Source of the DNA: Zasmidium citrigriseum
Lineage: Eukaryota; Ascomycota; Dothideomycetes; Mycosphaerellales; Mycosphaerellaceae
Direction: 5' to 3'
Assembly: GCA_002786025.1 (NCBI GenBank)
Contig: NHNW01000029.1
Location: 422,172 to 486,171 of the forward strand
Length of the DNA: 64,000 nt
Both the position numbers and the translations under genes were made by a program. Shown piece by piece: positions 44,347 to 55,849 of the stretch. The stretch's first letter is position 1. Each line of letters opens with the position of its first letter. Under the pieces are notes generated by a model. That model had not been told where the DNA came from, searched no databases, and was given only the letters and a program-made list of their open reading frames with translations.

Positions 44347-45336
44347 TTCACGCGTACGTACCTTGAAAGAATGAGGCGTCTTCAATGCGAACGTGCTGCC
44401 CACGCACATGCAAACGCTGATCAATGAACCGTTCGAACGTGGCGCTTTGCTTTAAGCGATCTATCTGGCGTAGCATGGGTATCCTGTTATTCTCTCTCTG
44501 CATCTCTTCCTGTGCAAGCAAGCCCATCCCATCCCATCCAAATCTCCTCTTTTCTCTCCCGTGTCGTCAAAATACTTTTTTCCGCAGGAGACGGCTATCC
44601 AATCGTCAATGAACCTTGCATCGTTATACCCTCATCCCGACAAGAGCTCCTGAAACAGCACTCCTCCAGACCCAAAGATCGCGTGCTCGATTGTCCAGGC
44701 ACCAGGCACATAAATTCCCCGCCAGCGACAACCACACTCACGTGATGGCAGTGATATGCATACTCGTTTCGACGCTGTGGATCGGTTGAGGCACAGCAGT
44801 AAAGTCCAGGCCGCGACATACTCAAGACTTCTCCGCCAAGTGCCGCTCGGCCGGGTGTTCCAGGATTCGAGGCGTGCACAAACCGCCAGGGGTGTGGTTC
44901 GAGCCGTAGACGAGATGCTTGGTGATGTAAAAGCGGATTTCGTTCCTTGCCTGCGATCATTGCGGCGCATCCTCCTCTCCAACGGAAGGCGCTGCGAAAG
45001 GAAGGGACAATCCTGTGGAGCCGTTGGGAGCCCATGAACCGTCTGTTCGGACGTGGGAACCGTTCCCGTCCTTCTTACCGAGCATCAAGTTCCCGGTCGT
45101 GCTCGAGCTCGTCTAAGTCATCTTTGCGGACGCGGACGCGGTTGCGAGGTCGCATGGGCCGCATTCTCGACGCAGCACGACGCCGTGGATCGCTTCGATT
45201 GCCGCACTTCGCGGTACATGCAATTGCAAGGAGCGAAAACCTCGGTCATGTATTGCTCGGGGGATGTCGGAGTCACTGCCGACTTTCATGGGCCGAACTG
45301 TCGACCGTGAGAGTCTCGAGCTTGAAGAAGGTACTT
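44347..45336. other. Convergent intergenic, 1 kb, nothing recognised
   Basis: Between the 3' ends of the DHA1 transporter and RasB genes. No supportable frame, repeat or RNA gene. Confidence 0.5.
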
Positions 45337-46152
45337 TCATAAAATGACGCATTTGCTGCCTCCTCGTTCCTTGTCTCTGTCGGATCGACGGTATCGCTTC
45401 TTCTTCTCTCGATCCGAATAGGGGTCGTTGCCGTTGGCCCGTGGCGTGCGAGGTACTGGGTCGGCATTCGATGTCTTTTGACTCTGCCGTGAGGGAGCGC
45501 TGGATCGCTGTCGCCGTAGCTGGCGCACGACATCGTAGAAAGCCTTTTCCACGTTGACACAGTTCTTGGCGGACGCCTCCACAAATTCACAGTTTAGCTG
45601 CTTGGCCAGGGCCTGGCCTTCTTGTGTCGAAACTTCTCTCTCCGTCACTCTATCGCATTTGTTGCCCACGAGCATGATCGGTGCCGGTCCGAAAGAGGCG
45701 CCCATCGTTTGTGACAATGGCGATCCCGGATATGTCGGGGAGGCAGCTGCCGCGGATTCCTTCACTCTCTGTATTTGGTGATGAAATTTCTGTATGCGTG
45801 TGAAGGAGGATCGTGACGATATGCTGTAAACGAGAATGAAGCCTTCGCCATCTCTTATCCATTGATCCCGCAGCGCCGTGTACTCTTCCTGACCGGCAGT
45901 GTCGAGAACTTCCAGCATGCACGACTGACCATCGATTTGGACTTGCTTGCGGTAGGAGTCTTCGATTGTGGGGTCATATGTCTCGACGAAGTGGTTCAAA
46001 CATAACTGTGATGCGCTGTCAGCTGGAATGTACTCTAATACCGTTACGTTCCTTGGATGTGCACTTCATACCTGAATCGTCAAAGCGGTCTTGCCCACAC
46101 CACCGTCACCGAGCACCACCAACTTGTACAGCGTCATCTTGCCGTGAGACAT
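45337..46152 (-). CDS. rasB: Ras-family small GTPase, RasB/ras-2 type
   Basis: Exons 46152-46072 and 46005-45337 (intron GTATGA...TCACAG, phase 0), 249 aa. P-loop GDGGVGKT (15-22), switch [16 protein letters not shown], switch [10 protein letters not shown] (62-69), [14 protein letters not shown], and the CaaX box CVIL for prenylation. An insert of about 25 residues ([17 protein letters not shown]...) before the LVGNK motif and the long basic hypervariable tail distinguish this group (Neurospora ras-2, Aspergillus rasB) from the main Ras. It acts at the plasma membrane in polarity and hyphal growth. The second start (MTLYKL, residue 6) is also possible. Confidence 0.95.
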
Positions 46153-49100
46153 GGTGGCGGCTGGTGGTTTGCAAACGTGGGAACCTGGAGGTGGAGTCGG
46201 CGATGCGCCCAGGACTTGGGGTTGGGGGGAGGAGAGGGAGGGTCGGCGTCAGGCGACCAGATTGTCCTACGCGGCGGCGGTGGTTCACGGCGAGGGCATA
46301 CACAGCAGGACAGGATGGCCAATGACGGGGTGGAGTTGGCAGAGCTGATGCTGTGTACCGCGGGCGACAGGCCAATGGCGTGGGCTGGCTAAATCCTCAG
46401 CGGCGAGCCTGGTCGCCAAGCGAGAGCTGCCGTCGCCGCAGTGGTGGGAGGGGAGGGTCGGAAAGCGGCGCGGCGAGGGCGAGCGAGGAGGCGCCGTAAT
46501 GCTGGTTGAATGCTGGACGTGCGGTCCGGTCGTCGCGGAGTTGGGCCGACTGCAGTTGTATAAGACGGGCGCCGTGCTATGGCAGGGAGCAGCTGGCAGC
46601 GAAGGGCACGAATTTTGTGCTGCAGCTGTAGCGGGCGGAGAGCTGGACTGCTGCTACTGCACAGGCGGAGCAGATGGCAGATCGGCCGGTGGAGGGGTGT
46701 CTTGGGTGTTCAGCGGTGCTGTGGTGTGGTAGCGCCAGGCGAGCAGTGCGGGATGGGTGCGTCGGCGCTGGGGGGCCTGGGACGACGATGTGCAACTCTA
46801 TTTCGTGTCTGCGACACCTCAGGCGGCGCCGCTGCTGCGCTCTGCGTGGGCGACTGTTGGCAACCCTGGCTGCGCGTTGCTGAGCCGCTGTCCCGGTCTC
46901 GTTCAAGATACCACACGTGCGCGGCACATGGATGGGATGGGCGATGGACGGCGAGGGAGTCGAGGCCAGTGCTGGTTTAGGCCGGCCAGGGACAATCCCA
47001 CGACGGCAGGTCGACGCTGCTAGCGGCCTGCACAGGAGGATAGCGTGGTGAAGAGCCTGTCGCGGTGAGGCTGTAGTGGTGGGAGGATGGCAGGGTGTTT
47101 GGATTGATCGATGAGTTGAACTCAACGATTGACCGAACAAGCAGAGGCAAAGGAAGGAGGAAAAGCTGTGCAGAAGAAGGTTGACAGAAACATCCAGCAG
47201 CACCGCACGCAAGTCACATTCAGAGTTGCGGCTAGGGTGTGCCGGCGGGGGTGATGGAGCAATGTTCAACGCTGGCCTGCGACGCTGGGACCCGTCGACG
47301 CCATGGCGGGCTCGAGAGATCTCACCAACACGCTGCTGGCCTGGCCTGTCCGCTGCCGCGTGTGTGGTGGTCGGTGGACTGGCCGCAAATTTCGTGGCTT
47401 CTGCCTCTCCCCACACCTGGAAGCGAGTGCCGCTGGCGATGCATTTTCTTGTGCCCATGCCTGCATCGGCATTCGACCTTCGACAACGCCTCGCCCGCCA
47501 GACGGCGTGTCTTCCGCCGCACGATGACAGCTGGGCTTGCAGACAGCCGCTCGAGAGCCCTCTGTTCAGCTCACCTCTCGTCCTCATGCTCGCAATCAAT
47601 TCGAACCCTTCTGTTGGTCGGGGTCTCGTCGTCTCTGATCCGTTCAAGCATTGGGCCCTGCCTAGTGAACAGTAGCTCTCCCAGCTAAACGGAAGCTGTC
47701 AAACGGCCCGTTCAACCTAGAGCGATAGTCTCGATGGAGCAACGGCGCCAACAAATCCTCACAAAATAAATCCACCCTCGTCGTCCAGGGTAGGGATCAA
47801 GATGCACTTCGTTCGTAGACCGAATTCGAGAGCGTGACTTATCATGCACCGCGTTTCACATCCATCTGTTTCAGGCGGCTCCCTGCTTTGCTTTTGTCCT
47901 CGAGATGGCTCACAGCACCATGCCGTGCGAGCAAAGCAAATGCGATTAGAGAAATGGGATCGTCGCAGCGAACGGCACTTTAGTCCTCCAGGGATCTCGA
48001 ACACTTCATCAGTTCCCCCGAGACAACGCATCGAGTCATGCATGGAATGGTGCATCTATTTGCTGCAGCAACAACATGGCGCAAAGTGCAAAAAAGGCGG
48101 TCTGCTGCTGCTCGCGTGTTGGGTGCTTGGTCCGATATTGCTCCCAGTGAAGTCCAACATCGGCACAACGTGATAGCAAGGCGTGGGGGATGGCTTGGAA
48201 AGCGTGGAGTCGCAAGCGGTCGACCTCTTGTGGTGACGAGAAGGTATTATTGCAGATATCGAGAGCCCACGGTCTGAGATACAGCCTTTGGTGGTGTTGT
48301 TGCTTTGCTGCCGGTGCCCTCATCAACTCGACAAGAACGGGATGGTCTTGGGCAGGGCGTTCGGAAGCGCTACACAAGCGCACCGTTGCGCTGCCGAGCA
48401 CGCTGCATGGAGCCAACGACTGCACAAATTCCTCTCCGTCTGCTTGTTGGTGATTTGTTGCAGTCACTGCAAAGACCCGCCGCCGTCACGCCTTTCGCAG
48501 AAGCAGTTTTGGTCCAAAGAAGTCCGGTTCGTGCTGTGTTCGGGTATCAACGCGTCTGGATGTGGTACCCTACCTTGTTCTTGTGGCCTCGGGCAGATCC
48601 GCCCAGTAGCTGATGATAACAGCGAATGTGGTATCGATAGTAGAATCAGATGCAGGTGTTGGATGGAGTAGCTCGGGAGAAGACACGTCCTCCTGCCGGC
48701 AAGCTTCAATCCAAAAAGCAACACATTTATTGACTGCGTTCCAAATTTGAAAAGCCCCTCTCAATCGCTCTTGGAGACTCCAGTATATTGCCGAGGCCCG
48801 TTGGCTGTGGCATTGTCCAGAGCGTTGAGTTGTGAGACAGAAGCCGCATCGCGAGACAGTCATGTGAAAGTCGAAGTCGAGAGAAGTCGTTGATGAAGTC
48901 CACTCACCAGATGCCTTTTCTCCGCAGTGGCCTTCACATCCCCAACACACAACTACCCAACGAGCGTGTGCGACATCCCCTGCAAGTAGCCGCCGTCGCA
49001 CGTCAGGTCCAGTCCGCTGGGCGTGGTTCTCGTCACATGCTGCTGCTGTCTCGAACGAGTTTCTTTGTGCCATTGTTTGGGTACTTGGGTACCATCCGAC

Positions 49101-50493
49101 TACCCGCGCATATTGCTCTTGCAGGAGACAAGAGCCCGACGATCTTCGAGTCGCAATCAAAACCACGTTCTCGCCGCGCTTCCGGCATGTACAGCTGGTG
49201 ATCTCTCGGTGGTCAACATCGGGAGGAACTGGCCGGCACAATCGGGTTGTGGAGCACACCGGCCACGACCTGCGCAAAAGAAACGGGCCGTGGGTGGCTC
49301 GATCCGTCTGCAAGTAAACAACGTGGCTCGGCATGAGAGTGAGTCGCTCGGCATCGAGAACATGTGCTCCTGCATCCAAGCGAGAGAGGTGCGACGGCGA
49401 GTCTGCTTGCTTCGTCCTTCGTGCCATCCTGTCGACGTCACACGGCGTCTTCACGCATCACTGCAGCACAGCGAAAACGTATCGCATTCTCAACGGCGAT
49501 GAAGAAGCACCTTCTGCCACCCCCTTGCCGCGTGACACACATGAGAGCCCACGGGGAGGAGTTTCGAATCGAGAGCTGATGCGTTGTCCCACGACCGTCG
49601 GGCCCGGGTGTAACAGCAGGTGGGCTTTCCACGCGCTCGTTTGGGAAGGAGTTGCAGGTCTCCTGAATCTGATGCGTCGTTCAGTACCGTGATGGGCTGT
49701 GTCGCACACAAAGCGGACAGTAGATGTGAGAGATGCAGGCGACGCTGTGAAGGTTGACTGATGGCGTCGGTCGTGATGTCCGGTTCCGTTGTCCGGAAGA
49801 GATGCTGTGCCTCGTCCCTCGCGAAGCCTTGCGTTCAGGCACAGCACCTGAAACGGACCTCCTGCTGCACTTGGCTATCGCAAAGTACCTTATTCACTCG
49901 GGAGGAGCTAGTTCAAAGTCAATGTCCTTCGCCTACAAACTTCGAATTCGGCTCCTTCGGCCTCTCCAAGCAGCTTGCATGATAGGCGGCTCGTGGATAC
50001 TTGTGAAGTGGTGTCTCAGTGGGTAGGATAACATCCATGTTTGTTGGGAATGTCGCGTACGAAGTGACCATTGCAGTCTTGTTGAACGAAGGAAGAAGGG
50101 GGCAGAAAGCCGGGGACGTTGTTGATAGGAAGGTGGGTATGTGCCCGAAGAGGAAGGCACGAAGAGGCCCCATGTCGAGCCGCATGCTGGTCGTCGATGG
50201 CGGACTGTCAACTGATGGTGGATCATGTTCGTTCGGATGGCCACGTTCTGTTGTGGATGAAAGGAAAGAACAGAATTTAGACGGTCAGGCGCGCAGGATA
50301 TCTCCGAAGGGCAAGTGCCTCCAGCTTGCATGCCAATACCGATGGAAGGAGCGAATGAGGGCGTGAACAAGCAGACTTGCCAAGCTTCTTGAGCAGTGAA
50401 ATATAATTCTCATGTTCCACTACGTACCTCACAGAGATCAGTCCCTTCATTACTCTTCCGGTCCGATGCCATTCTCAGGCACCAAATCATGTC
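46153..50493. other. 4.3-kb interval with no supportable gene
   Basis: Between the divergently oriented RasB start and the 3' end of the minus-strand Cys-rich membrane protein. GC content and CpA/TpG use look normal, so this is not RIP-mutated DNA, and no MITE copy lies here. Long frames exist (46577-47647 and 48570-49454, minus strand) but they are Arg/Ser/Pro/Thr-rich and match nothing I know. The part next to RasB may be a long leader or regulatory region; the rest may be a non-coding transcript or an unrecognised multi-exon gene. Confidence 0.5.
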
Positions 50494-51422
50494 TTACTCT
50501 CCACTCAATTCATGAGCTCCCTTATACGGATGGAAACGCTGTCCTCCATCCAGTTCCTGAGGAGCAGGGCGGATCTCCATCGACGCATGCTGCGGTATAT
50601 ATGGCGAAACAGGGCTCCGAGGACCGCTCGCCTGGGACATACCAGTCGGCATATAGGGCGACACCGGAGGCTGTCGAGGAGTATTCTGGTAAGATGGAAG
50701 CGTTGATGTGATTGTGCTGGCTATAGCAGAAAGAGTATCAGCTTGCTGCAACATCAAGAGGATGGGAAGGACTGACCTTTCATCTCCGCAGAAGACTCAT
50801 CTCGAAGAGTAGGAGCTTGGCTCATGGCAACGCTACCATGCTGCTGATGATGTCGACGGCGATGTCTCCAGACCAAAAAGCCCAAGACCAGGGCAAGGAT
50901 GAGTCCCACACCACCAAGTACTCCCCCAACAATACCGCCGATATTGCCATGAGGCCCGTGTGATGTGTAGGTCGCATAGGGCGCAGAGCCCGTCGAAGTA
51001 CCAGTTCCCTCATCTTCATCACCTCCATGCTCTGCCAACCACGTATCATTGCCCCTCAAAAACGGCTCCGCAGCCATCGGCTGAACGCTCAGAATCGCCC
51101 CCGTGAGCAAAGAGCCTCTACACCCTCCAGCAACGCACGGATCCGTCTTGCAGCATCCCCAGAATGGTGGGTCCGTGTCGCGACAAGTCCAGAAGTGAGA
51201 TCCGGAATCACCGCACTGCTGATCGGTGAGATTGGCGTACTGGGCAGGATCGAATGACGCCGCGGCGAGGTTTCCAGCGCTGCATCCTGTGGCAGAGCAA
51301 GGAGATGATCCGGTCCTGCAGCAGCCAACGAATGTGCTGCCGTCGGGGCAGGCGAAGTATTTACTGCCGGGCGGACAGTTGATGTGGGCGGTGATCATCT
51401 CAGTCTCGTTCGCGGTCGTCAT
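50494..51422 (-). CDS. Single-pass membrane protein with tandem CC-type Cys-rich repeats
   Basis: Exons 51422-50777 and 50720-50494 (intron GTCAGT...CTATAG with a CTGAT branch-like site, phase 1), 290 aa. The ectodomain has two related modules: C16-C25-C34C35-C42-C47 around FACPDGSTFVGCC, and C70-C80-C90C91-C96-C101 around FWTCRDTDPPFWGCC. A Gly/Ser/Thr-rich stalk follows, then one membrane helix at about 161-185 (IGGIVGGVLGGVGLILALVL), a basic stop-transfer RHRRRHH, and a Pro/Ser/Tyr-rich cytosolic tail (SPYMPTG, SPYIPQH). Layout resembles fungal wall-sensor-like proteins, but the Cys pattern is not WSC. No N-terminal signal peptide is visible from this ATG, so an upstream exon may be missing. 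Confidence 0.75.
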
Positions 51423-51925
51423 TGTTGTGCAGTCGAGTCTGTCGTTGATGTTTTCGTGGATGTGTTGAAGTCGTGAGATCCGCGTCTGTCCTCGATCGAT
51501 TGACTTGAAGTGAGGCGAGGCAGTTCCGTTTCTCGAATCGTACTATGATATAAGAGTAGTGAACGACTGACGACAACAAAGAAAGTGATCTCAAACGAGT
51601 GTAATGTCGAAAGGCCGGCGCAGCAGTTGCACGAACCCTAACATCCGTCGTCAACACAAGGACCGCAGCAAACTTGAAGTCTGGATTGTCAACATTGCCT
51701 GGCTCGATAAACTTTCATTAGTGGTACATGTACGCTTACTCTTTGACACCTGAGCCGCGCCAAGAACATTCAACGTATAGTTCAAAGACTTGGACTTGAG
51801 GAGCTTGGTCGCGTACCACGAAACTTTTGTTCTCCACAGTTCTGCTGCTCAACGCTTTCTTTCCATCAGAGTATGTCAAAAGCGCTCGCTTCCGGTCTTC
51901 ATCCTAGCGAGGGCCAGAAATCCAA
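51423..51925. other. Intergenic, 0.5 kb, nothing recognised
   Basis: Promoter side of the Cys-rich membrane protein and 3' flank of ssr4, both on the minus strand. Confidence 0.45.
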
Positions 51926-54208
51926 CTAAGATCCGCCCGTTGCTGGTGTGTTTCCATCTCCGGAGCCTTCAGCTGCGTCCATGCCGTGGAGAGCGTCGCC
52001 GAATGCACTATCGTCCATCCCCATACCGCCGCCTTCAAAGTCGATCAAGCCGTCATCGCCATTGCCGTCTATGTTGGTTAGATCGTCGAATGTGTCGTTG
52101 AACATGCTGGTGTCACCTGCATCACCGAGACCATCATTGCCAGAGTCTGCACCTGCTTGATTGTCTGTAGGCTGTGTATCGGACGGCTGGCCTGATTGTT
52201 GATTTTGGGCTGTACTTTCGTCACCAGCGGCAGGAACGCTCTCTGCTGCCTGAGGCGCAGAAGCAGACTCGGCCTGTTGCGCGCTCTGAGCATCTGCAGC
52301 GGGCGCCTCGGTTTGCGCGGGCGTCATGCCGTCCCCAAGACCACCAAGTCCCTCAGCATTGTCATCACCGAAATTAAGGTCTGCATCGCCGACATCGAGA
52401 TCCATGCCGTCCATCAGCGTGTCGTTCATGTCAATACCAGGAAGATCGTCTAGAGCTTCTCCAGCGTTATTGTTCTGTCCAGGATTCTGCTCGGATGAAG
52501 TATTTGGCGTGTTCTGGTCCGTTGGAAACGTCGCTTGGGAGTTCAACCTTTGCAGGAGTCGACTTCCGTCTGGTGTGGCACTCATAGGATCCGCATGGAA
52601 TGTCGTGGCTTCGGTCGAAGAGCCATTCGCACCGGGGGCCGGAGTTGTAGTCTGCTGTTGATCGTCATCGTCGTTGATCAGCCCATCGAGAGTCATGTCC
52701 TGCTGGCCGTTCTGCTGGTCGTAGTCGAAGGCAGGAGGCGGCTTCCTGTCACGGAGTCCACCTCTAGCCACTCTCTTTGCATCTTCCTGAGCAGTGATCT
52801 TGACCTTCAGCAAGTCTTCCACTTCTTTCACCACGTCTTCGACATGCTCCTTTCGGCCAGATTCGTCGGCTTGGCCATTGGTGATAGGCTCTTCCAGGCG
52901 GTACACAGGCACTGCATCTTCGTGTCCCTCCCAAGTAGCATACCGTAGCCGCTTCTCCGCCTGCATGAGAGACTTGACCTTCTTCCAATCCTGCATCTTG
53001 GCAGCATGCTCAGCTTTCATACGCTCGATCTCTGCCTGTCCCTCTTCTAGATGCTTCTGCACTCGCTTCCCAAACTCCTCAACCTGCTCCTTCTTGAGGT
53101 TAGTAAATGGAGCCGCCTCCTTCGCCTTCGGAGGCTTGGTATCAGCACGCTCCAAGAAGTCCATGTTGGGTGGCTCAAGAATGCCGTCTGTGAGGCCCTT
53201 GAGCTCACCCATCAAGCCTAGACCAAGATCGGGAGGCACTATCTGGCTCGAAGCGTATGGTGATGAGAACACCTCCTCCATCCATCGATGGTGCTGCATG
53301 TACCGGGCCAAGCTGATGTCACGCTGAGTTAGATGGTCGAAGAAGTCACCAAGCGCTGTGTCTTCTTCCATCTCAATCAGATCATGCTGACCATCGCTGG
53401 AGCCCGGCATGGACATGCTTGGCCCTGAAGTCCTTGGCTTCTTCGCAGCTGGGGGCCCGCCCGCTTGCTGCGGAAAGTGTTGTTGTTGTGGGTATCGGTT
53501 CTGCATCGCCATGGCATTGTATTGTCCCGGTTGCTGCATCTGGCCGGGGATGTTGAGAGTGGGCCAATGCTCACGATCATGCAACATGAAATCCCTGCGG
53601 TCTAATCTTCCTTGACTCTCCAGCCAAGTTCTGAACTGGATCGTCTGGCGCATTTGGCCGGACAAGGGGACTGAGTTCGCAGGCATGATGCGATTTGGAT
53701 CTGCTGCATGGTAATGTACGATCCAGAGTGCTGGATCTGGCGGCGGCGCGTTGACCGAGGGGTTCTTCGAGACGAAGTGATAGCGTGTTCGCGCATGCGA
53801 AGCCATCTGATCATGGCCCGGCCTGTAGCCAACTTGATGTGACCTCCATTCGATCGTGTATCCACCAAAGTCCTGCCTGTACGGCTGCTCTGGATCTCCC
53901 CAAACATAACCGTCCGACGCGAAAGGTTGATCAATCTTGTCATGAGGAATCCACTCCAGCCACAGCGTTCCATCTTGGGGTGCTGTCACGTAATTCCATG
54001 ACATGGGCGCAATCTGCTTGACGATCGAGGGCGCATCGAGAAGGTAGCGGTAGGCTTGTTCGACACTGAGGGAGGCGATAAGAGGGAATCGGTGTAGCGA
54101 GATCAAGTGGACGTGTGGTAGGAGTTGTTGCGCGACTCCTTGCGAACTGTCGGACACGTTAGTACCGGCGCGTGTGTGATGATGAGGGGTTTCGTACGGA
54201 TTGTTCAT
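51926..54208 (-). CDS. ssr4: SWI/SNF and RSC complex subunit Ssr4
   Basis: Single exon, 760 aa from the ATG at 54208 (MNNPYETPHHHTRAG). The frame is open 30 codons further up but those residues look like leader. The N-terminal DUF1750/Ssr4 region runs to about 350: LISLHRFPLIASLSVEQAYRY, PMSWNYVTAPQDGTLWLEWIP, GYVWGDPEQPYRQDFGGYTI, WIVHYHAADPNRIMP and HLTQRDISLARYMQHHRWMEE. A coiled-coil-like charged region (EEFGKRVQKHLEEGQAEIER) is next, then a low-complexity Asp/Gln/Asn-rich C terminus with repeated short acidic patches (MNDTLMDGMDLDVGDADLNF). Ssr4 is a fungal accessory subunit of both remodellers; its role is structural. Confidence 0.9.
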   Translation of the reverse strand: MNNPYETPHHHTRAGTNVSDSSQGVAQQLLPHVHLISLHRFPLIASLSVEQAYRYLLDAPSIVKQIAPMSWNYVTAPQDGTLWLEWIPHDKIDQPFASDGYVWGDPEQPYRQDFGGYTIEWRSHQVGYRPGHDQMASHARTRYHFVSKNPSVNAPPPDPALWIVHYHAADPNRIMPANSVPLSGQMRQTIQFRTWLESQGRLDRRDFMLHDREHWPTLNIPGQMQQPGQYNAMAMQNRYPQQQHFPQQAGGPPAAKKPRTSGPSMSMPGSSDGQHDLIEMEEDTALGDFFDHLTQRDISLARYMQHHRWMEEVFSSPYASSQIVPPDLGLGLMGELKGLTDGILEPPNMDFLERADTKPPKAKEAAPFTNLKKEQVEEFGKRVQKHLEEGQAEIERMKAEHAAKMQDWKKVKSLMQAEKRLRYATWEGHEDAVPVYRLEEPITNGQADESGRKEHVEDVVKEVEDLLKVKITAQEDAKRVARGGLRDRKPPPAFDYDQQNGQQDMTLDGLINDDDDQQQTTTPAPGANGSSTEATTFHADPMSATPDGSRLLQRLNSQATFPTDQNTPNTSSEQNPGQNNNAGEALDDLPGIDMNDTLMDGMDLDVGDADLNFGDDNAEGLGGLGDGMTPAQTEAPAADAQSAQQAESASAPQAAESVPAAGDESTAQNQQSGQPSDTQPTDNQAGADSGNDGLGDAGDTSMFNDTFDDLTNIDGNGDDGLIDFEGGGMGMDDSAFGDALHGMDAAEGSGDGNTPATGGS

Positions 54209-55322
54209 CTTGGCGGCTATGCGACCTTCTGTCGCAGGTGAATGGCAGTCAGATCGCTGGCGTCGGGCGCATGTGCTGGAAAGTGAAGTGAATGTCAAGA
54301 CGCGCCAAAGCTGCGCTGCGCTGCGCTGCGCTGCGGTTTCCGCGATTGAGAGCGGCCGGTCCCGCAGGCCCGTGCGATTTTAGCGCGCTGCGACGCCTAC
54401 AAGTATTTTCGACCGCGACGCAACCTTCCTCTTCTCTTCTTCATCCGAGTGGTGAGTCAACAAACCAACACCACACACTTGCGCCTCATACTGACTGCTT
54501 CATAGCACGGGCATTACGCATATCAGTGAGGATTCGTCCGAGATTGCGTTATTGCTAGAAGCCCGACAAGTCCAATCCACAGAGATAAAATGCGTGTGGC
54601 CCGGCCGCCGGTTGTGCCAAGAAGAGCCGAGCCGAGAGTGATATTTATGAGCTTTCGATACTCAACTCTATCTACTGTGCCCGCAGGCAGTCCTACTTTC
54701 AGTCGTCAAAGTCATAGCCATCTTCATCAACGTTCTCATTCATCATAATGTCTCCTCTACCAGCACGTAATCCACCTGCCTGCATGTCTGGGACATTTGA
54801 ACCAGCATATTCTTGGTCGTGCTTCCACGAAAGCGCTCTGTGGGTCCGCGGCTTGCCCCTCTTCTCTTTGTCCCATTCTGCAACTTCCCGCCTGCCCTGT
54901 CCTACCTCCAAACCCAATTTCTCCCCCTCCCCCTTATTTCCTTCCATGCTTTGCACAACACTTCTTCCTCCTCCTAGATACGGATACCTCGAGCAGCGAC
55001 ACGATGGCGGCGATGCCACCTTCTGGCCCACCGTCGCCGCCGTCGCCCGTCCCTGCAAACCCCAAGAATGTCGCAGTCCTTGCTCCAACTGCTACCTGCC
55101 CCAAGTGCGCCAACAGTAAGATCAACGACTAATTCATCGATCTCCGCAGGAATACCTTCAACGCCGAACTACATGCCGGGACTGTCGAGGTCAGCCTATG
55201 CCAGCAGAGCCTCGAGGCGAAGCTCGTGCTGGCGCTGGTCGTCCTCCTCATCAACAACCTCAAGGGGCAGTGACCGGCATGGTGACCCCCAGCAGTAGCA
55301 CTCGTCAAGCTGGTACTGGTAC
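54209..55322. other. Upstream region of ssr4 and an unresolved small-gene locus
   Basis: A plausible plus-strand leader intron occurs at about 54450-54504 (GTGAGT...CTGACTGCTTCATAG), which suggests a transcript diverging from ssr4. Candidates overlap: a 52-codon frame from ATG 54590; a plus-strand frame from 54748 joined by GTAAGA...CCGCAG to a hydrophobic end (LVLALVVLLINNLKGQ); and an antisense frame ending at 54699 with an acidic tail (NENVDEDGYDFDD). They cannot all be real and I cannot choose. Confidence 0.3.
54311..54335. repeat. (CTGCG)5 microsatellite
   Basis: Five perfect CTGCG units just upstream of the ssr4 start, within its probable promoter or leader. Confidence 0.9.
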
Positions 55323-55476
55323 TACCCTCCCTTTTCCGCTCAAACTGGAAGATTAGCTCTCTCCGCGAGAGCACGCGACTCTAAGCCACTGGATGCCTTG
55401 TTGCTCTCGTGACTCTTCTTGGGAAAGTTGGGGATTGCTGGAGGCATCTTCCAGTTTGACCGGAACATCGAGGGTA
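55323..55476 (+). mobile_element. Stowaway/mariner-type MITE, copy E
   Basis: 154 bp with TA on both sides (55323-55324 and 55475-55476). Starts CCCTCCCTTTTCCGCTCAAA and ends TTTGACCGGAACATCGAGGG. Its right end runs straight into a 15-bp tandem repeat. Copy F starts 176 bp further on in the same orientation. Confidence 0.87.
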
Positions 55477-55517
55477 GCCTTGTCGACGGTAGCCTGGTCG
55501 ACGGTAGCCTGGTCGAC
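55473..55517. repeat. 15-bp tandem repeat, three units, at the MITE right end
   Basis: GGTAGCCTNGTCGAC repeated three times (55473-55487, 55488-55502, 55503-55517). The first four bases are the terminal GGTA of MITE copy E, so the array overlaps the transposon end and its TA duplication. Confidence 0.9.
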
Positions 55518-55652
55518 TCGACGGTATCGCTTTTTGGCGGCAAACAGCAGTCCTGTTCACAGAGAAAGCCTTTTCAAGCCATTTCAATAGCCGTAACTGA
55601 CCCCACCGGTTCAGGTACAGTAGCGGAGAACCTGGGAAGCCACCCGTGAGTA

Positions 55653-55804
55653 TACCGTCCTTTCTGCGAAGACTGGAAGATCAACCCTCTCTACGAGGGC
55701 AAGCAACTCTATGCTATTAGAGGGCTTGTTGAACTCATAGAACTTCTCGAGAAAGTTGGGGATTGCTAGAGCCATCTTACCCTTTGACCGGAACACCGAG
55801 GGTA
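55653..55804 (+). mobile_element. Stowaway/mariner-type MITE, copy F
   Basis: 152 bp between TA 55653-55654 and TA 55803-55804. The left end has drifted (CCGTCCTTTCTGCGAAGACT); the right end TTTGACCGGAACACCGAGGG is intact. It abuts the Helitron relic that starts within about 50 bp. Confidence 0.82.
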
Positions 55805-55849
55805 CCAACCCGCCGCCTCGAAACGTTCCCTTGGCTCCTTATGCTATAA

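Noticed and set aside
46577..47647. 356-codon minus-strand open frame
   Set aside because: Arg/Ser/Pro/Cys-rich sequence without domains, with several overlapping open frames on the opposite strand; typical of GC-rich non-coding DNA.
48570..49454. 294-codon minus-strand open frame
   Set aside because: No domain, signal or recognisable motif; kept only as a note in the gene-free interval.
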